Part shown: positions 1 through 8,965 of the stretch, in pieces
Position numbering within the stretch: the stretch's first letter is position 1
Layout: every line of letters begins with the position of its first letter
Assembly: GCA_944364005.1 (NCBI GenBank)
Contig: CALVVW010000013.1
Coordinates: 1 to 27,183, forward strand
Direction of reading: 5' to 3'
Source: an uncultured Bacilli bacterium
GTDB lineage: Bacteria; Bacillota_I; Bacilli_A; RF39; UBA660
Length of the DNA: 27,183 bases
The notes under the pieces: model-generated
Told to the model about the DNA's origin: nothing
Seen by the model: the letters and a program-made list of their open reading frames with translations, nothing else
Databases searched by the model: none
Translations under genes and position numbers: made by a program

Positions 1-2525
1 TGTAATTCTTTTGCTAATTTTACACGTTCTGCTTCTCCTCCTGAAAGAGTTGGAGCTGGTTGACCTAATTTAATATAACCAAGTCCTACATCTTCTAATA
101 CTTGGAGTTTGTTTTTAATTTTTGGTACGTTTGAGAAAAACTCTAAGGCTTCTGATACTCTCATGTCTAGTACTTCTGCAATATTTTTTCCTTTATATTT
201 TATGTTTAATGTTTCTCTATTATACCTTGTTCCATGGCATACTTCACATGGTACATAAACATCTGGTAAGAAGTGCATTTCTATTTTTTTTACACCGTCT
301 CCACGACAAGCTTCACAACGTCCTCCTTTGACATTGAAGGAGAAACGATTCTTTTCAAAACCATACATTTTCGCTTCTTTGGTTGTCGTAAATAATGTAC
401 GTATGTCATCGAATACTCCCGTATAGGTTGCGGGATTTGATCTTGGTGTTCTACCGATTGGATTTTGAGATATTGCTACTATTTTATCAATATTATCTAG
501 TCCTAAAATCTTTTTATGCTTTCCTGGCTTTTCTTTGGAGTGATATATTTTTGCGGCTACTGCTTTACAAAGTATTTCATTTACTAAGCTACTTTTTCCA
601 CTGCCTGATACTCCTGTTACACAGGTAAATGTTCCAAGAGGAATATCTACATCAATATTTTTTAAGTTGTGCTCTTCAGCACCTTTTATCTTTAAGAATT
701 TCTTATTTCCTTTTCTTCTTGTTTTTGGAACTTCAATACATTTCTTTCCACTCAAATATTGTCCTGTGATACTATTTTCGTTTTTCATTACTTCTTCTGG
801 AGTTCCGGCTGCTACTACTTGTCCTCCGTGTTCTCCGGCACCTGGACCAATGTCTACTAAATAATCACAAGCAAGCATGGTATCGGTATCGTGTTCCACT
901 ACAATTAAGGTATTTCCTAAGTCACGCATTTCTAACATAGAATTAATTAATTTTTCATTATCTCGTTGATGTAGTCCAATGCTTGGCTCATCTAATACAT
1001 ATAGTACACCCGTCAAGTGAGATCCAATTTGCGTTGCTAATCTTATACGTTGTGCTTCTCCACCTGATAGAGTTCCAGCACTTCTACTTAGTGTTAAGTA
1101 CTCAAGTCCCACATTTTTTAAGAAATGTAGTCGGTCTTGGACTTCTTTAATGACTAATTTAGCTATTTCTTTTTTCTCTTCTGATAATTCTAGATTATCA
1201 AAGAAAGGTATTAATTCTTTAATACTCATCTCAGTTACTTCATAGATGTTTTTTCCACCTAATTTTACTGATAATACATCATCTTTTAATCTTGCTCCAT
1301 GACAAGTTTCGCAAGTGTGTTCTACCATATAATTTTCTAGCCATTCTCTGATCCATGTTGAACTTGTTTCCATGTATCTTCTTTCTAGATTGGTTATAAT
1401 TCCTTCATAGAAATCTCTACTATTATATTTATTGCCACTTTTTGAAGAATACTGAAAATGTATTACTTCATCTGAACCATAAAGAACGACATCTTGTTGT
1501 TTTTTCGTTAATTTTTTCCATGGCTTTTTCATATCTATTTTATAATGCTTACAAACACATTCTAACTTTTTATAGTCTAGTCCTTCCGGGTCATCTGTTA
1601 ATGTTTTTATACATCCATCGGCAATGGATTTATCTTTGTCTGGAATTAATAAGTCTGCATCTATTTGTAGCTTCACTCCTAGACCTTTACAATCTGGACA
1701 AGCACCATACGGAGCATTGAAACTAAAGATTCTTGGCTCTAATTCTGGTAGAGAGAATTCACAATATGGACAAGCAAATGCTTCTGATAATACTAATTCC
1801 TTTTTATTTTCTCCTAATATTTCCACTACTACTTTACCTTCTGATAGTTTGGTTGCTCCTTCGATTGCTTCAAATAATCTGGATCTTGAACCTTCTTTGA
1901 TGATTAATCTATCAATTACAACGTCAATTTTATGTTTTTTGTTTTTGTCTAGCATGATATCTTCTGATAAATCCATCATTTCTCCGTCAACACGAACTCT
2001 AACATATCCTTCTTTGCGTAAATCTTCTAGTAAATCTTTTTGTGTTCCTTTTTCGCCATGTACTACTGGTGACATGATGATTATCTTTGTTCCTTCAGGA
2101 TATTCTAAAACTTTATTTGTCATTTCTTCTACACTTTGAGAAGATATTGGAATATTGTGGTTTGGACAGTAAGGAACTCCGACGCGAGCAAAAATCAGTC
2201 TTAGATAATCATAAATTTCTGTTACTGTTCCTACTGTTGATCTTGGATTGTTGTTTGTTGTTTTTTGATCAATACTAATCGCAGGGGATAATCCTTCGAT
2301 ACTATCTACATCTGGTTTTTCACTTCCACCTAAAAATTGTCTAGCATAGGCAGAAAGACTTTCTACATATCTTCTTTGACCTTCTGCATAAATAGTATCA
2401 AAAGCTAAACTACTTTTTCCACTTCCTGATAAACCAGTCATTACAATAAGTTTATTCTTTGGTAATTCAATATTTATATTTTTTAAATTGTTTTCTCTTG
2501 CACCTTTTACAATAATTTTATCCAT
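1..2525 (-). CDS. uvrA: UvrABC system protein A, C-terminus cut by window edge
   Basis: Damage-recognition ATPase of nucleotide excision repair; UvrA dimers scan DNA and load UvrB. I translated the minus strand from the ATG at 2525 and found it open to the window edge (841 codons; UvrA is usually about 940). Visible: the first Walker A (GLSGSGKS, residues 31-38), the zinc module beginning CPYC, the first ABC signature LSGGEAQRIRLA followed by Walker B and VLDEPSIGLHQRD, the second Walker A (GVSGSGKSS), the second zinc module (CEAC..CEVC), and the second signature LSGGEAERVKLA just before the edge. About 100 residues, including the second Walker B, lie outside. Ribosome site AGGTGA precedes the start. 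The promoter region carries a LexA operator, so SOS control is likely. The break is the window limit, not a mutation. Confidence 0.97.
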   Translation of the reverse strand, partial: MDKIIVKGARENNLKNINIELPKNKLIVMTGLSGSGKSSLAFDTIYAEGQRRYVESLSAYARQFLGGSEKPDVDSIEGLSPAISIDQKTTNNNPRSTVGTVTEIYDYLRLIFARVGVPYCPNHNIPISSQSVEEMTNKVLEYPEGTKIIIMSPVVHGEKGTQKDLLEDLRKEGYVRVRVDGEMMDLSEDIMLDKNKKHKIDVVIDRLIIKEGSRSRLFEAIEGATKLSEGKVVVEILGENKKELVLSEAFACPYCEFSLPELEPRIFSFNAPYGACPDCKGLGVKLQIDADLLIPDKDKSIADGCIKTLTDDPEGLDYKKLECVCKHYKIDMKKPWKKLTKKQQDVVLYGSDEVIHFQYSSKSGNKYNSRDFYEGIITNLERRYMETSSTWIREWLENYMVEHTCETCHGARLKDDVLSVKLGGKNIYEVTEMSIKELIPFFDNLELSEEKKEIAKLVIKEVQDRLHFLKNVGLEYLTLSRSAGTLSGGEAQRIRLATQIGSHLTGVLYVLDEPSIGLHQRDNEKLINSMLEMRDLGNTLIVVEHDTDTMLACDYLVDIGPGAGEHGGQVVAAGTPEEVMKNENSITGQYLSGKKCIEVPKTRRKGNKKFLKIKGAEEHNLKNIDVDIPLGTFTCVTGVSGSGKSSLVNEILCKAVAAKIYHSKEKPGKHKKILGLDNIDKIVAISQNPIGRTPRSNPATYTGVFDDIRTLFTTTKEAKMYGFEKNRFSFNVKGGRCEACRGDGVKKIEMHFLPDVYVPCEVCHGTRYNRETLNIKYKGKNIAEVLDMRVSEALEFFSNVPKIKNKLQVLEDVGLGYIKLGQPAPTLSGGEAERVKLAKEL

Positions 2526-2545
2526 TTATACTTCACCTGCCACAT

Positions 2546-2554
2546 ATTATAACA
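2546..2554 (-). promoter_or_regulatory. Extended -10 element close to uvrA
   Basis: The minus strand reads TGTTATAAT, an extended -10 (TGN-TATAAT) 20 bases before the uvrA ATG. No good -35 is visible, as is common for extended -10 promoters. It could be a second, LexA-independent start for basal uvrA expression. Confidence 0.45.
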
Positions 2555-2596
2555 TAACTTTGTTCATTTTTCTTCATTAATTTGTTGCATACTTAT

Positions 2597-2624
2597 TTTA
2601 TAGCAAGAAACATTTGTTCGTCAA
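2597..2624 (-). promoter_or_regulatory. uvrA promoter (upstream, SOS-type)
   Basis: TTGACG (2619-2624) and TATAAA (2597-2602) are separated by 16 bases on the minus strand; TAAAAT two bases further gives an 18-base spacer. It lies between the 394-residue gene and uvrA, so uvrA need not depend only on readthrough from uvrB. The LexA box overlaps it. Confidence 0.65.
2607..2620 (-). promoter_or_regulatory. LexA (DinR) operator upstream of uvrA
   Basis: The minus strand reads CGAACAAATGTTTC, matching every position of the Bacillus LexA box CGAACRNRYGTTYC. It begins inside the candidate -35 (TTGACG, 2619-2624) and fills the spacer before the -10 (TATAAA, 2597-2602, spacer 16), so a bound repressor would block RNA polymerase. 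The same bases also form part of an inverted repeat TTTGTTCG-ATTGA-CGAACAAA (2613-2633). Confidence 0.8.
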
Positions 2625-2646
2625 TCGAACAAAAAGAAAAAGAAGA

Positions 2647-3831
2647 TTATTTTCTTCCTTTTGAACTGTTAGTAGTTGAAATTTCTGTGGCTGGCATTTG
2701 AAATCCTGTCCCTTTTACTAAGATCTCGTAATATATGTCTTGTGGAACGATTTCTTCTATTGTACTTATTAATTTTTGATTTTTTTCTTGAGAGGATTCT
2801 ACTCTTTCTCGTAATGTCTCATTTTCTTTTTTTAATTTCACCATAGTTTTGCAAATTCTATCAAACATATTTAGTGTTTCCATCATTTCTGGTGTTATTT
2901 TTTTTGCTGTTTCGTATTCTAAGCTTTGGTCAAATAATTCAATAGCTTCTTCTGGAGTAAAACCTTCACTATTATAATAATTTAGTGTCATATGATAAAA
3001 AGACTTATTTTGACTATATGGAATCTTTGTATATGCATTCTGATTATAAATACTATTATTTAAACTACTTGCTACTACTGTACATATTGGAACTTTAGCT
3101 AAGGAAGTATCTTTTAAATATTCTTTTAGTGAATGATGTCCTGGACCATTAAAATAGCAAATACTACTATTTTTAGATATTGCTTCTTGTGATATTTTTT
3201 TCTTATTTTTTTCCAAGCTTTCTTTTAAACTGACTATCATTGGAGTCCAAATTTCTGTATCATTAACATCAATAAAAGCGGTACATGAAGCACTTATTTT
3301 ACTTGTGTCTTGCATGGTTGCAATTGCGATTACTGAAATTTGTGATAGAATATCTTCTTCTTCTTCGTTACTATAACCAAGTTGTTTCATTCTTTCTTTT
3401 AACGCTTTTTCTGCTTCTATGTATGTTTTGGTACCATCACAATATGTCAAAATATTAATATTCCTTAACTTGTTCTTTGCTTCTTGCACTTCTACTTTTT
3501 TCCCTGCTTTTTGTAATAAAGGAAGAAAATAAGTCTCTGCTAATTCTACTCCCTGGTTCTTATATTCTTCATCTTGTTGGAATGATAAACCTAAAAAATG
3601 AGATGGAAAGTTTTTTATATCATATCCCGGTCCATTCTCTTGTGATGTTCTAATTCTGGCTGCTTGCATACCCTCTCTAATAATGCCAAAAACTGACTTT
3701 GGATGCATGGATTGTGCTGATATACATAATAAACATGGTTCTTTTCCAATTATCGGTGTTTCTTTTTCTAACTCTTGAATTCCTAATAAGTTTTCTTCTG
3801 TTCTTGCTATTTTCTCATATAATTTTAACAT
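2647..3831 (-). CDS. Unknown protein, 394 aa, with C-terminal coiled coil
   Basis: I do not recognise this family. The protein looks soluble, with no signal peptide or membrane segment. An N-terminal globular part of about 310 residues contains a CLLC pair (33-36) and a GPGHH stretch (229-233). Residues about 325-362 are a charged heptad-like coiled coil, followed by a short serine/threonine-rich, basic tail. The ATG has a good ribosome site (AGAGGTAAAAATG) lying in the last codons of the frameshifted radical SAM gene upstream, so the two were probably translationally coupled. It sits between uvrB and uvrA, but nothing in its sequence shows a role in DNA repair. Confidence 0.8.
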   Translation of the reverse strand: MLKLYEKIARTEENLLGIQELEKETPIIGKEPCLLCISAQSMHPKSVFGIIREGMQAARIRTSQENGPGYDIKNFPSHFLGLSFQQDEEYKNQGVELAETYFLPLLQKAGKKVEVQEAKNKLRNINILTYCDGTKTYIEAEKALKERMKQLGYSNEEEEDILSQISVIAIATMQDTSKISASCTAFIDVNDTEIWTPMIVSLKESLEKNKKKISQEAISKNSSICYFNGPGHHSLKEYLKDTSLAKVPICTVVASSLNNSIYNQNAYTKIPYSQNKSFYHMTLNYYNSEGFTPEEAIELFDQSLEYETAKKITPEMMETLNMFDRICKTMVKLKKENETLRERVESSQEKNQKLISTIEEIVPQDIYYEILVKGTGFQMPATEISTTNSSKGRK

Positions 3832-3833
3832 TT

Positions 3834-3907
3834 TTACCTCTTTTCTTTAAAGGTACAAGATTTACATAGTTCTTCTGATGGCTTTCTATCTTGAAAGGAC
3901 TTTTTTA
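3834..3907 (-). pseudogene. Detached C-terminal tail of the radical SAM/SPASM gene
   Basis: Directly past the stop codon, another minus-strand frame reads SFQDRKPSEELCKSCTFKEK plus Arg and stop (stop at 3834-3836). This is the pattern of the end of SPASM proteins (spacer, then LCxxC). Adding one A to the run in TATAAAAGCT gives RYKKLKKSFQDRKPSEELC, a continuous protein of about 276 residues that ends two bases before the next gene's ATG. The alternatives are true gene decay, a sequencing or assembly indel, or slippage at the A-run. Confidence 0.7.
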
Positions 3908-4663
3908 GCTTTTATACCTTTCTTTATTTTGTATTTCTTCTAAAGATTCTTGATAAATATTTCCTAAGTCTATGATACCATTGCTATCTAGGCAACATGG
4001 TACTACTGTTCCATCTACTAAAATAGCAATTTGTGTTTTTAAGGCATGACAATATCCACAGCTTTTGTGATTTGTAATTTCTGGCCAGATAAACTCGTTA
4101 TCTTTATCCACATATATTGTGGATGATATTTTTACATTATTTTCATTTTGTAGTTTTTCCACTGTTTCTGTGGATAAATGATAATAATCTTTTAATTTTT
4201 CCACTACTTTTGTGGATTTTTTATCTAATTTGTTATCTTTTAAGGTCCATAAGCGATAAATAATCACAGTATCTGGGGATAACTTTTCTACGTTTTGAAA
4301 GATTTCTTCTTCATAGGTTGGATTATTTTGTTCACAATGAAGAGAAAAATTTATTTTATGTAAAGCTTTACAGTCTTTTAATTTGTCTACTAACTTTGGA
4401 AATAATGTTCCATTGGTTGTGAGATTTACGTTTAAATTGTACTTTTCTGCTAATTCTAGAAACTTTATTATTTTAGGATGCAGTAATGGTTCTCCCTTCA
4501 CGTGAAGATAGATAACTTTTGTCACTTTAGATACTTCTTTTAGAATATGTTCAAACTCCTCTTCTGTCATAAAGCGCTTTTCTTTTGTAATAGGGGAACA
4601 GAAAGAACAATTTAGATTGCAACAATTCGTGATTTCAATATAGACTTTTTTATACTTTTCCAC
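3905..4663 (-). CDS. Radical SAM/SPASM protein, 3' end frameshifted
   Basis: Radical SAM enzyme of unknown substrate. The [4Fe-4S] motif CX3CX2C is at residues 15, 19 and 22, the GE motif is in VKGEP (55-59), and TTNGT follows near 82-86. A SPASM-like region follows with C202, C205 and PCC (222-224). The start is GTG at 4663, inside the 3' end of the preceding gene (14-base overlap), which suggests translational coupling. The reading frame stops at 252 residues, but the typical end of a SPASM domain, including a CKSC pair, is readable in another frame down to 3834. A one-base loss in the A-run after the Tyr250 codon explains this. Residues about 150-190 hold repeated ST-x-x-V-x-K segments that differ from the family's usual conserved core. 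Activity of the truncated form is uncertain. Confidence 0.85.
   Translation of the reverse strand: MEKYKKVYIEITNCCNLNCSFCSPITKEKRFMTEEEFEHILKEVSKVTKVIYLHVKGEPLLHPKIIKFLELAEKYNLNVNLTTNGTLFPKLVDKLKDCKALHKINFSLHCEQNNPTYEEEIFQNVEKLSPDTVIIYRLWTLKDNKLDKKSTKVVEKLKDYYHLSTETVEKLQNENNVKISSTIYVDKDNEFIWPEITNHKSCGYCHALKTQIAILVDGTVVPCCLDSNGIIDLGNIYQESLEEIQNKERYKS
4107..4216. repeat. Three copies of TCCAC-N7-GTGGA within the radical SAM gene
   Basis: Copies start at 4107, 4158 and 4200, each 17 bases, spaced 51 and 42 bases apart (whole codons). They encode STIYVDK, STETVEK and STKVVEK. Embedded in and around them are two exact DnaA boxes, TTATCCACA at 4104-4112 and TGTGGATAA at 4169-4177, with near matches at 4052-4060, 4118-4126 and 4211-4219. 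Confidence 0.7.
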
Positions 4664-5369
4664 TTTTCTTTTGACCTACTTTTTTAGTTTTGGGACGATA
4701 TGGTTCTGGTTTATAACCTTCCTCATCTTCATCAAAAATCATATAATCATACGCTTCCCAGAGATTTACTGGCTTACCATTTTGTTTTACGGTTGCAGTA
4801 TACATGCCATTTGGTGATAAGTATATTCTAGTTGCGAAAGTGGTAGAGTTATCTAGATAGGTACAAAGAGCATCACATAACCTGTTACTTTTTATTCCGT
4901 TTACGATAAAATGAATTCTAGTAGGAGCATTTTCATCTAGTGTTAATATTTCTTTTATATCGTCGCTATTTGGCATCTTATCTTTAAACATTTCGTATCG
5001 AACATAATCTCCTGTTTTAAAGATATTTAGTCTATCTTCATTAAAGAACAAAGTTAACGGTGTATTTTTCGTAGACAAGTTTTCTAATATTTTTAAAGCA
5101 ATATACTGATCTACAATTCTCATTGCCGTTTGTTGTACTAAAGCATAGTTCCTTGTTTTTCCATAACGATACTCTTCTGTTTCTTTGGAAATTATCTTTT
5201 CTGCTTTTTCCCCGTATTCTTCAGTATTAAAAACTACTAATAAATCGTTTGGATGCTCTTTTTTTATTACTTTAGCTAGTTCATTTAAATCTTTTGATAT
5301 TTGATGTTCAAATATTTCATGTACTTTCTCTTTATTTTCTAATTCTCTTAATAATATTTTATTTTCCAT
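4650..5369 (-). CDS. Unknown protein, 239 aa, between uvrB and radical SAM gene
   Basis: No family recognised. It is a soluble-looking protein with an N-terminal charged helical part (residues 1-70), a middle section with hydrophobic strands such as IHFIVNGI, and a C-terminal part ending in an acidic patch (IFDEDEEGY) and a basic lysine-rich tail (KTKKVGQKKSGK). The ATG lies one base after the uvrB stop, with its ribosome site (GCAGGAAATTAAC-ATG) inside the uvrB 3' end. Its own 3' end overlaps the radical SAM start by 14 bases. This packing makes co-expression with both neighbours likely. It could be a partner or substrate-binding protein of the radical SAM enzyme, but that is only a guess from position. 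Confidence 0.8.
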   Translation of the reverse strand: MENKILLRELENKEKVHEIFEHQISKDLNELAKVIKKEHPNDLLVVFNTEEYGEKAEKIISKETEEYRYGKTRNYALVQQTAMRIVDQYIALKILENLSTKNTPLTLFFNEDRLNIFKTGDYVRYEMFKDKMPNSDDIKEILTLDENAPTRIHFIVNGIKSNRLCDALCTYLDNSTTFATRIYLSPNGMYTATVKQNGKPVNLWEAYDYMIFDEDEEGYKPEPYRPKTKKVGQKKSGKV

Positions 5370-5370
5370 G

Positions 5371-7323
5371 TTAATTTCCTGCTTTCATTTCAAATAAGAT
5401 ATCACGTAATTCCATAGCACGTTCGAAGTCTAATGCTTTGGCTGCTTCTCTCATCTCTTGTTCGATTGCATCTACTGTTTTGGCAAATTCTTTCTTGGTC
5501 ATCTTCTTTGGTTTTTCTGATGCTTTTTCATCAACATTACTGATAACTTCTCTAATTTCTTTCTTGATAGTCTGTGGTGTAATTCCATGCTTTTTATTAT
5601 ATTCTTCTTGAATTTTTCTACGTCTTGCTGTCTCTTCTATAGTCTCTTTCATAGAGTCAGTAATCTTATCTCCATACATAATAACATGACCATTTGCATT
5701 TCTGGCACAACGTCCTACTGTTTGAATCAAACTTCTCGTACTACGTAGGAATCCTTCTTTATCTGCATCTAGTATAGCGATAAGTGAGACTTCCGGGATA
5801 TCAATTCCTTCACGTAATAAATTAATTCCAACTACCACATCATATTTTCCAACACGTAAGTCGTGAATAATTTGAAGTCGTTCTAGCGTTTTTATTTCTG
5901 AGTGGAGATAGGCTACTTTGATATCTAACTCTTTTAAATAGTTTGTTAGTTCTTCTGACATACGAATTGTTAGCGTTGTTACTAATACTCTTTCGTTCTT
6001 TTCTATTCTATCTTTAATTTCACCTACTAAGTCATCAATTTGTCCTTCTGTTTTTCTAACTTCAATCGTTGGATCTAGTAGTCCTGTAGGACGAATGATT
6101 TGCTCTACATATTTTCCACCAGTATGTTCTAATTCTAAGTCTCCTGGTGTTGCGGATACATAGATTGCTTGATTTATCTTTTTCTCAAACTCATCATATT
6201 TTAATGGTCTATTATCTAGCGCACTTGGAAGACGGAATCCATATTCTACCAGATTCATCTTTCTAGCTCTATCTCCATTATACATTCCTCTTACCTGTGG
6301 TAAGGTAACATGAGATTCATCTACTACTAGCAAATAGTCTTTTGGAAAGAAGTCCATTAATGTTGTTGGGGTTTCTCCTTTTTTTCTTCCAGCCATTGGT
6401 GCAGAATAGTTTTCAATTCCAGAGCAAAAGCCTGTTTCTTCTAACATTTCAATATCATAATTTGTTCTTTGTTCTAGACGCTCTGCTGCTAAAAGTTTGT
6501 TATTTTCTTTTAATTCTTGTAGTCTTTCTTTTAACTCTTCTTTAATACGAACGATGGCAGCTTTTAATTTTTCGTCGCTAACTACAAAGTGACTTGCTGG
6601 AAAGAGACTTAAATTCTTTTTATTTGAAATAATTGCTCCTGTTAATGTATCAATTTCACTAATTCTATCAATTTCATTTCCAAAGAATTCTACTCGATAT
6701 CCAGTAGTATTCTGATAAGCAGGTATAATTTCTACTACATCGCCACGTACTCTGAAAGTACCACGTTTAAAATCAAGGTCATTTCTCTCATACATCATTT
6801 CTACTAATTTCGTTAATATTTCATTTCTTTCTACTTCTTCTCCAACTGATAGCGTTAGCATTTTATTTCTATACTCTTCTACTTCTCCAATACCATAAAT
6901 ACAAGAGACACTAGCAACCACAATTACATCATCACGGGATAATAAACTACTAGTTGCAGCATGACGAAGTTCATCAATTTCATCATTAATTGATGAATCT
7001 TTTTCAATATAAGTATCAGTTGATGGTACGTACGCTTCTGGTTGATAATAATCGTAATATGAGACAAAGTATTCTACTCTGTTTTCTGGAAATAATTCTT
7101 TTAATTCTGAGTAAAGTTGTCCTGCTAATGTTTTATTGTGAGCTAAAACTAGAGTTGGCTTATTTACTTCTTTTATGACATTTGCAATCGTAAATGTCTT
7201 TCCAGTTCCTGTTGCACCTAACAGTACTTGTTCTTTTTTTCCTTCTTTAATTCCCTCTACTAATTCTTTAATTGCTTCTGGTTGATCTCCAGATGGTTTG
7301 AATTTTGATACTAGTTTAAACAT
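5371..7323 (-). CDS. uvrB: UvrABC system protein B
   Basis: DNA helicase-fold subunit of nucleotide excision repair; loaded by UvrA, it verifies the lesion and recruits UvrC. Walker A GATGTGKT is at residues 36-43. The DNA-binding beta-hairpin region [20 protein letters not shown] is present, as are the DESH helicase motif ([10 protein letters not shown]), the helicase C motif [29 protein letters not shown] (motif VI), and a C-terminal UVR domain ([21 protein letters not shown]). At 650 residues it is full length for the family. The ATG at 7323 follows GGGAGGAAAAAAT. It heads an unusual uvrB-x-rSAM-y-uvrA cluster. I found no LexA box in its own upstream region. Confidence 0.98.
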   Translation of the reverse strand: MFKLVSKFKPSGDQPEAIKELVEGIKEGKKEQVLLGATGTGKTFTIANVIKEVNKPTLVLAHNKTLAGQLYSELKELFPENRVEYFVSYYDYYQPEAYVPSTDTYIEKDSSINDEIDELRHAATSSLLSRDDVIVVASVSCIYGIGEVEEYRNKMLTLSVGEEVERNEILTKLVEMMYERNDLDFKRGTFRVRGDVVEIIPAYQNTTGYRVEFFGNEIDRISEIDTLTGAIISNKKNLSLFPASHFVVSDEKLKAAIVRIKEELKERLQELKENNKLLAAERLEQRTNYDIEMLEETGFCSGIENYSAPMAGRKKGETPTTLMDFFPKDYLLVVDESHVTLPQVRGMYNGDRARKMNLVEYGFRLPSALDNRPLKYDEFEKKINQAIYVSATPGDLELEHTGGKYVEQIIRPTGLLDPTIEVRKTEGQIDDLVGEIKDRIEKNERVLVTTLTIRMSEELTNYLKELDIKVAYLHSEIKTLERLQIIHDLRVGKYDVVVGINLLREGIDIPEVSLIAILDADKEGFLRSTRSLIQTVGRCARNANGHVIMYGDKITDSMKETIEETARRRKIQEEYNKKHGITPQTIKKEIREVISNVDEKASEKPKKMTKKEFAKTVDAIEQEMREAAKALDFERAMELRDILFEMKAGN

Positions 7324-7436
7324 ATTTTTTCCTCCCTTCTTATGATTACACTCATTTATACCTATATTAATACTTTCAACTTTTTTGACTATTTTATCAC
7401 ATTTCTATCTTTAGTTTTAGAAAAACTATTATTTTT

Positions 7437-8855
7437 TTATACTTTATATTTTATCAAAACAAACTTTTTTGACCTTTTATATTTCTTTTTTATATTCTTA
7501 TAAATATCTTTTACTTTATTTAATAACATATCATATCCATATGTTGATAATATAAATATAGATACTTGAATGAAATATGCATATCTAGGTTGTATTTCTA
7601 TTAATAAATATACTCCAAATGTTACCATCATTAAAATTACAAAGAAGAAAGCACTACTTTTTATGATTTTTTTACGGTTATAGATAATGCTAGTTAAACA
7701 AGCAAATAGTGTTAGCAAATATAATAATTTGTTAAAAGTAATAAATATTTTTTCTATATCCATAAAATTTATTTTCATTCCTAAGATATTTATTTTTTTA
7801 GTAATATACATATTGTGTTTTATAGAAATATCACTTTGTAACCAGAAATTATCTATTTTGCAAGTCATTAATTGTGTCATTTTTATTGGATTTACCATAA
7901 CTCTTTCTTTTATTACTTCTCTTTCTTTTTTTCTATCTGATAAATACATGATATCTTCTTCATTATAATATCCACAACTATCATGATTCAATCCTAATAC
8001 AAATTTCCACTCAGGGTTATTATTTTTTAATCCTTGTTTATTAATTCCAGTTTGTGTAATTATTAGTGATGCACTCACTCCTATTACTAAATATACCACT
8101 ACAAATACAGAAGTATATTTTATAATTTGTTTTATTTTACCTTTTTGTAATTTAAAAATTTCATATAAAATAAAGGCAAAAACTATAATGATTCCTTCTG
8201 GTCTCATAATGTTTCCAAAACTAATTAGTATGGCTGCTAGTATATAATGTTTTAATTTTTTATTTTCCTTTAACAATAAAAATATACCTATGTATGTTAA
8301 AAATGTTGCGATATGATGATTTGCTAAAATAGTATTCATATAAATAGAAAAGGGAAAAATCATATATAATAAAGAAGCCATTCTTGCACTTTTTTCTGTG
8401 CAAATCTTTTTTCCAATTTGATATATTAATACTACTAAGATTGATGAATATATTATATTTAGTAATTTTAGTATCAATACATTATTAAATAACTTTAATA
8501 CTAATCCTTCATAGATTACAAAACCTGTTTGATAGGCCCAGGTTGTAAAATAGGAAGTATTTTGAAAGTTAAAGTTACCTTTTGCAAAAGATTTGGCTGC
8601 TTCTAATAAAATGGAAAAATCTGTTACTTGTGGAAAGTTTAATAATAATACAGTGATTAATCTTATTACTATACTCGTTATAAATAATATTATTGGAAAA
8701 TGTTTTATTTTTTTATTTAGAGAAATATAGGTACAAAGTCCAAATGCTATCAAAAACAGCATTATATGATTCGTAATTAAAAAAATTATGGCTAGTAGAG
8801 AACAAATAAATATTGCAAAAAGCATAAATATTTGAGCTAGTTTATTTCCTTTCAT
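7437..8855 (-). CDS. Membrane GT-C glycosyltransferase, family 39-like
   Basis: Very hydrophobic protein of 472 residues with about ten or more membrane helices, starting with one at residues 8-28. The first external loop carries FPQVTDFSILLEAAKSFAKGN (D79), in the place where ArnT/PMT-like (GT39/GT-C) enzymes have their catalytic aspartate followed by a conserved helix. These enzymes transfer sugars from polyprenyl-phosphate carriers outside the membrane. Two further features fit the fold: YQIGKKICTEKSARMASLLY, and MRPEG near the middle. The C-terminus is basic (KKKYKRSKK). The substrate is not readable. It appears monocistronic, with promoter TTGCAA-N17-TAATAT upstream. No cell-wall biosynthesis genes are adjacent to narrow the role. 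Confidence 0.75.
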   Translation of the reverse strand: MKGNKLAQIFMLFAIFICSLLAIIFLITNHIMLFLIAFGLCTYISLNKKIKHFPIILFITSIVIRLITVLLLNFPQVTDFSILLEAAKSFAKGNFNFQNTSYFTTWAYQTGFVIYEGLVLKLFNNVLILKLLNIIYSSILVVLIYQIGKKICTEKSARMASLLYMIFPFSIYMNTILANHHIATFLTYIGIFLLLKENKKLKHYILAAILISFGNIMRPEGIIIVFAFILYEIFKLQKGKIKQIIKYTSVFVVVYLVIGVSASLIITQTGINKQGLKNNNPEWKFVLGLNHDSCGYYNEEDIMYLSDRKKEREVIKERVMVNPIKMTQLMTCKIDNFWLQSDISIKHNMYITKKINILGMKINFMDIEKIFITFNKLLYLLTLFACLTSIIYNRKKIIKSSAFFFVILMMVTFGVYLLIEIQPRYAYFIQVSIFILSTYGYDMLLNKVKDIYKNIKKKYKRSKKFVLIKYKV

Positions 8856-8893
8856 TGTCTTTTATCTCCTTTAGATACTGCTCTTTGCCTCTT

Positions 8894-8922
8894 ATATTAG
8901 CATCTACTTAATGTTTTTGCAA
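8894..8922 (-). promoter_or_regulatory. Promoter of the glycosyltransferase gene
   Basis: Minus strand TTGCAA (8917-8922), 17-base spacer, TAATAT (8894-8899). The start codon follows about 40 bases downstream, with AAAGGAG as ribosome site. Confidence 0.65.
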
Positions 8923-8965
8923 AAGAAAAAGCATTATTCTTGTACTTTTATTAATCAATGCTTTT
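8921..8965 (-). terminator. Terminator after the NUDIX pseudogene
   Basis: Arms AAAAGCATT and AATGCTTTT form a 9-bp stem with a long loop on the minus strand, followed by TCTTTT. It overlaps the stop codon of the broken gene and lies next to the following promoter. Confidence 0.55.

Noticed and set aside
1624..2139. 171-codon open frame on the plus strand
   Set aside because: Shadow of uvrA, which reads continuously on the minus strand with all family motifs.
7324..7436. Possible LexA box upstream of uvrB
   Set aside because: No GAAC/GTTC pair is present in this gap. Only an AT-rich hairpin (TAGTTTT/AAAACTA near 7415-7433) is seen; its T run is on the strand without genes.
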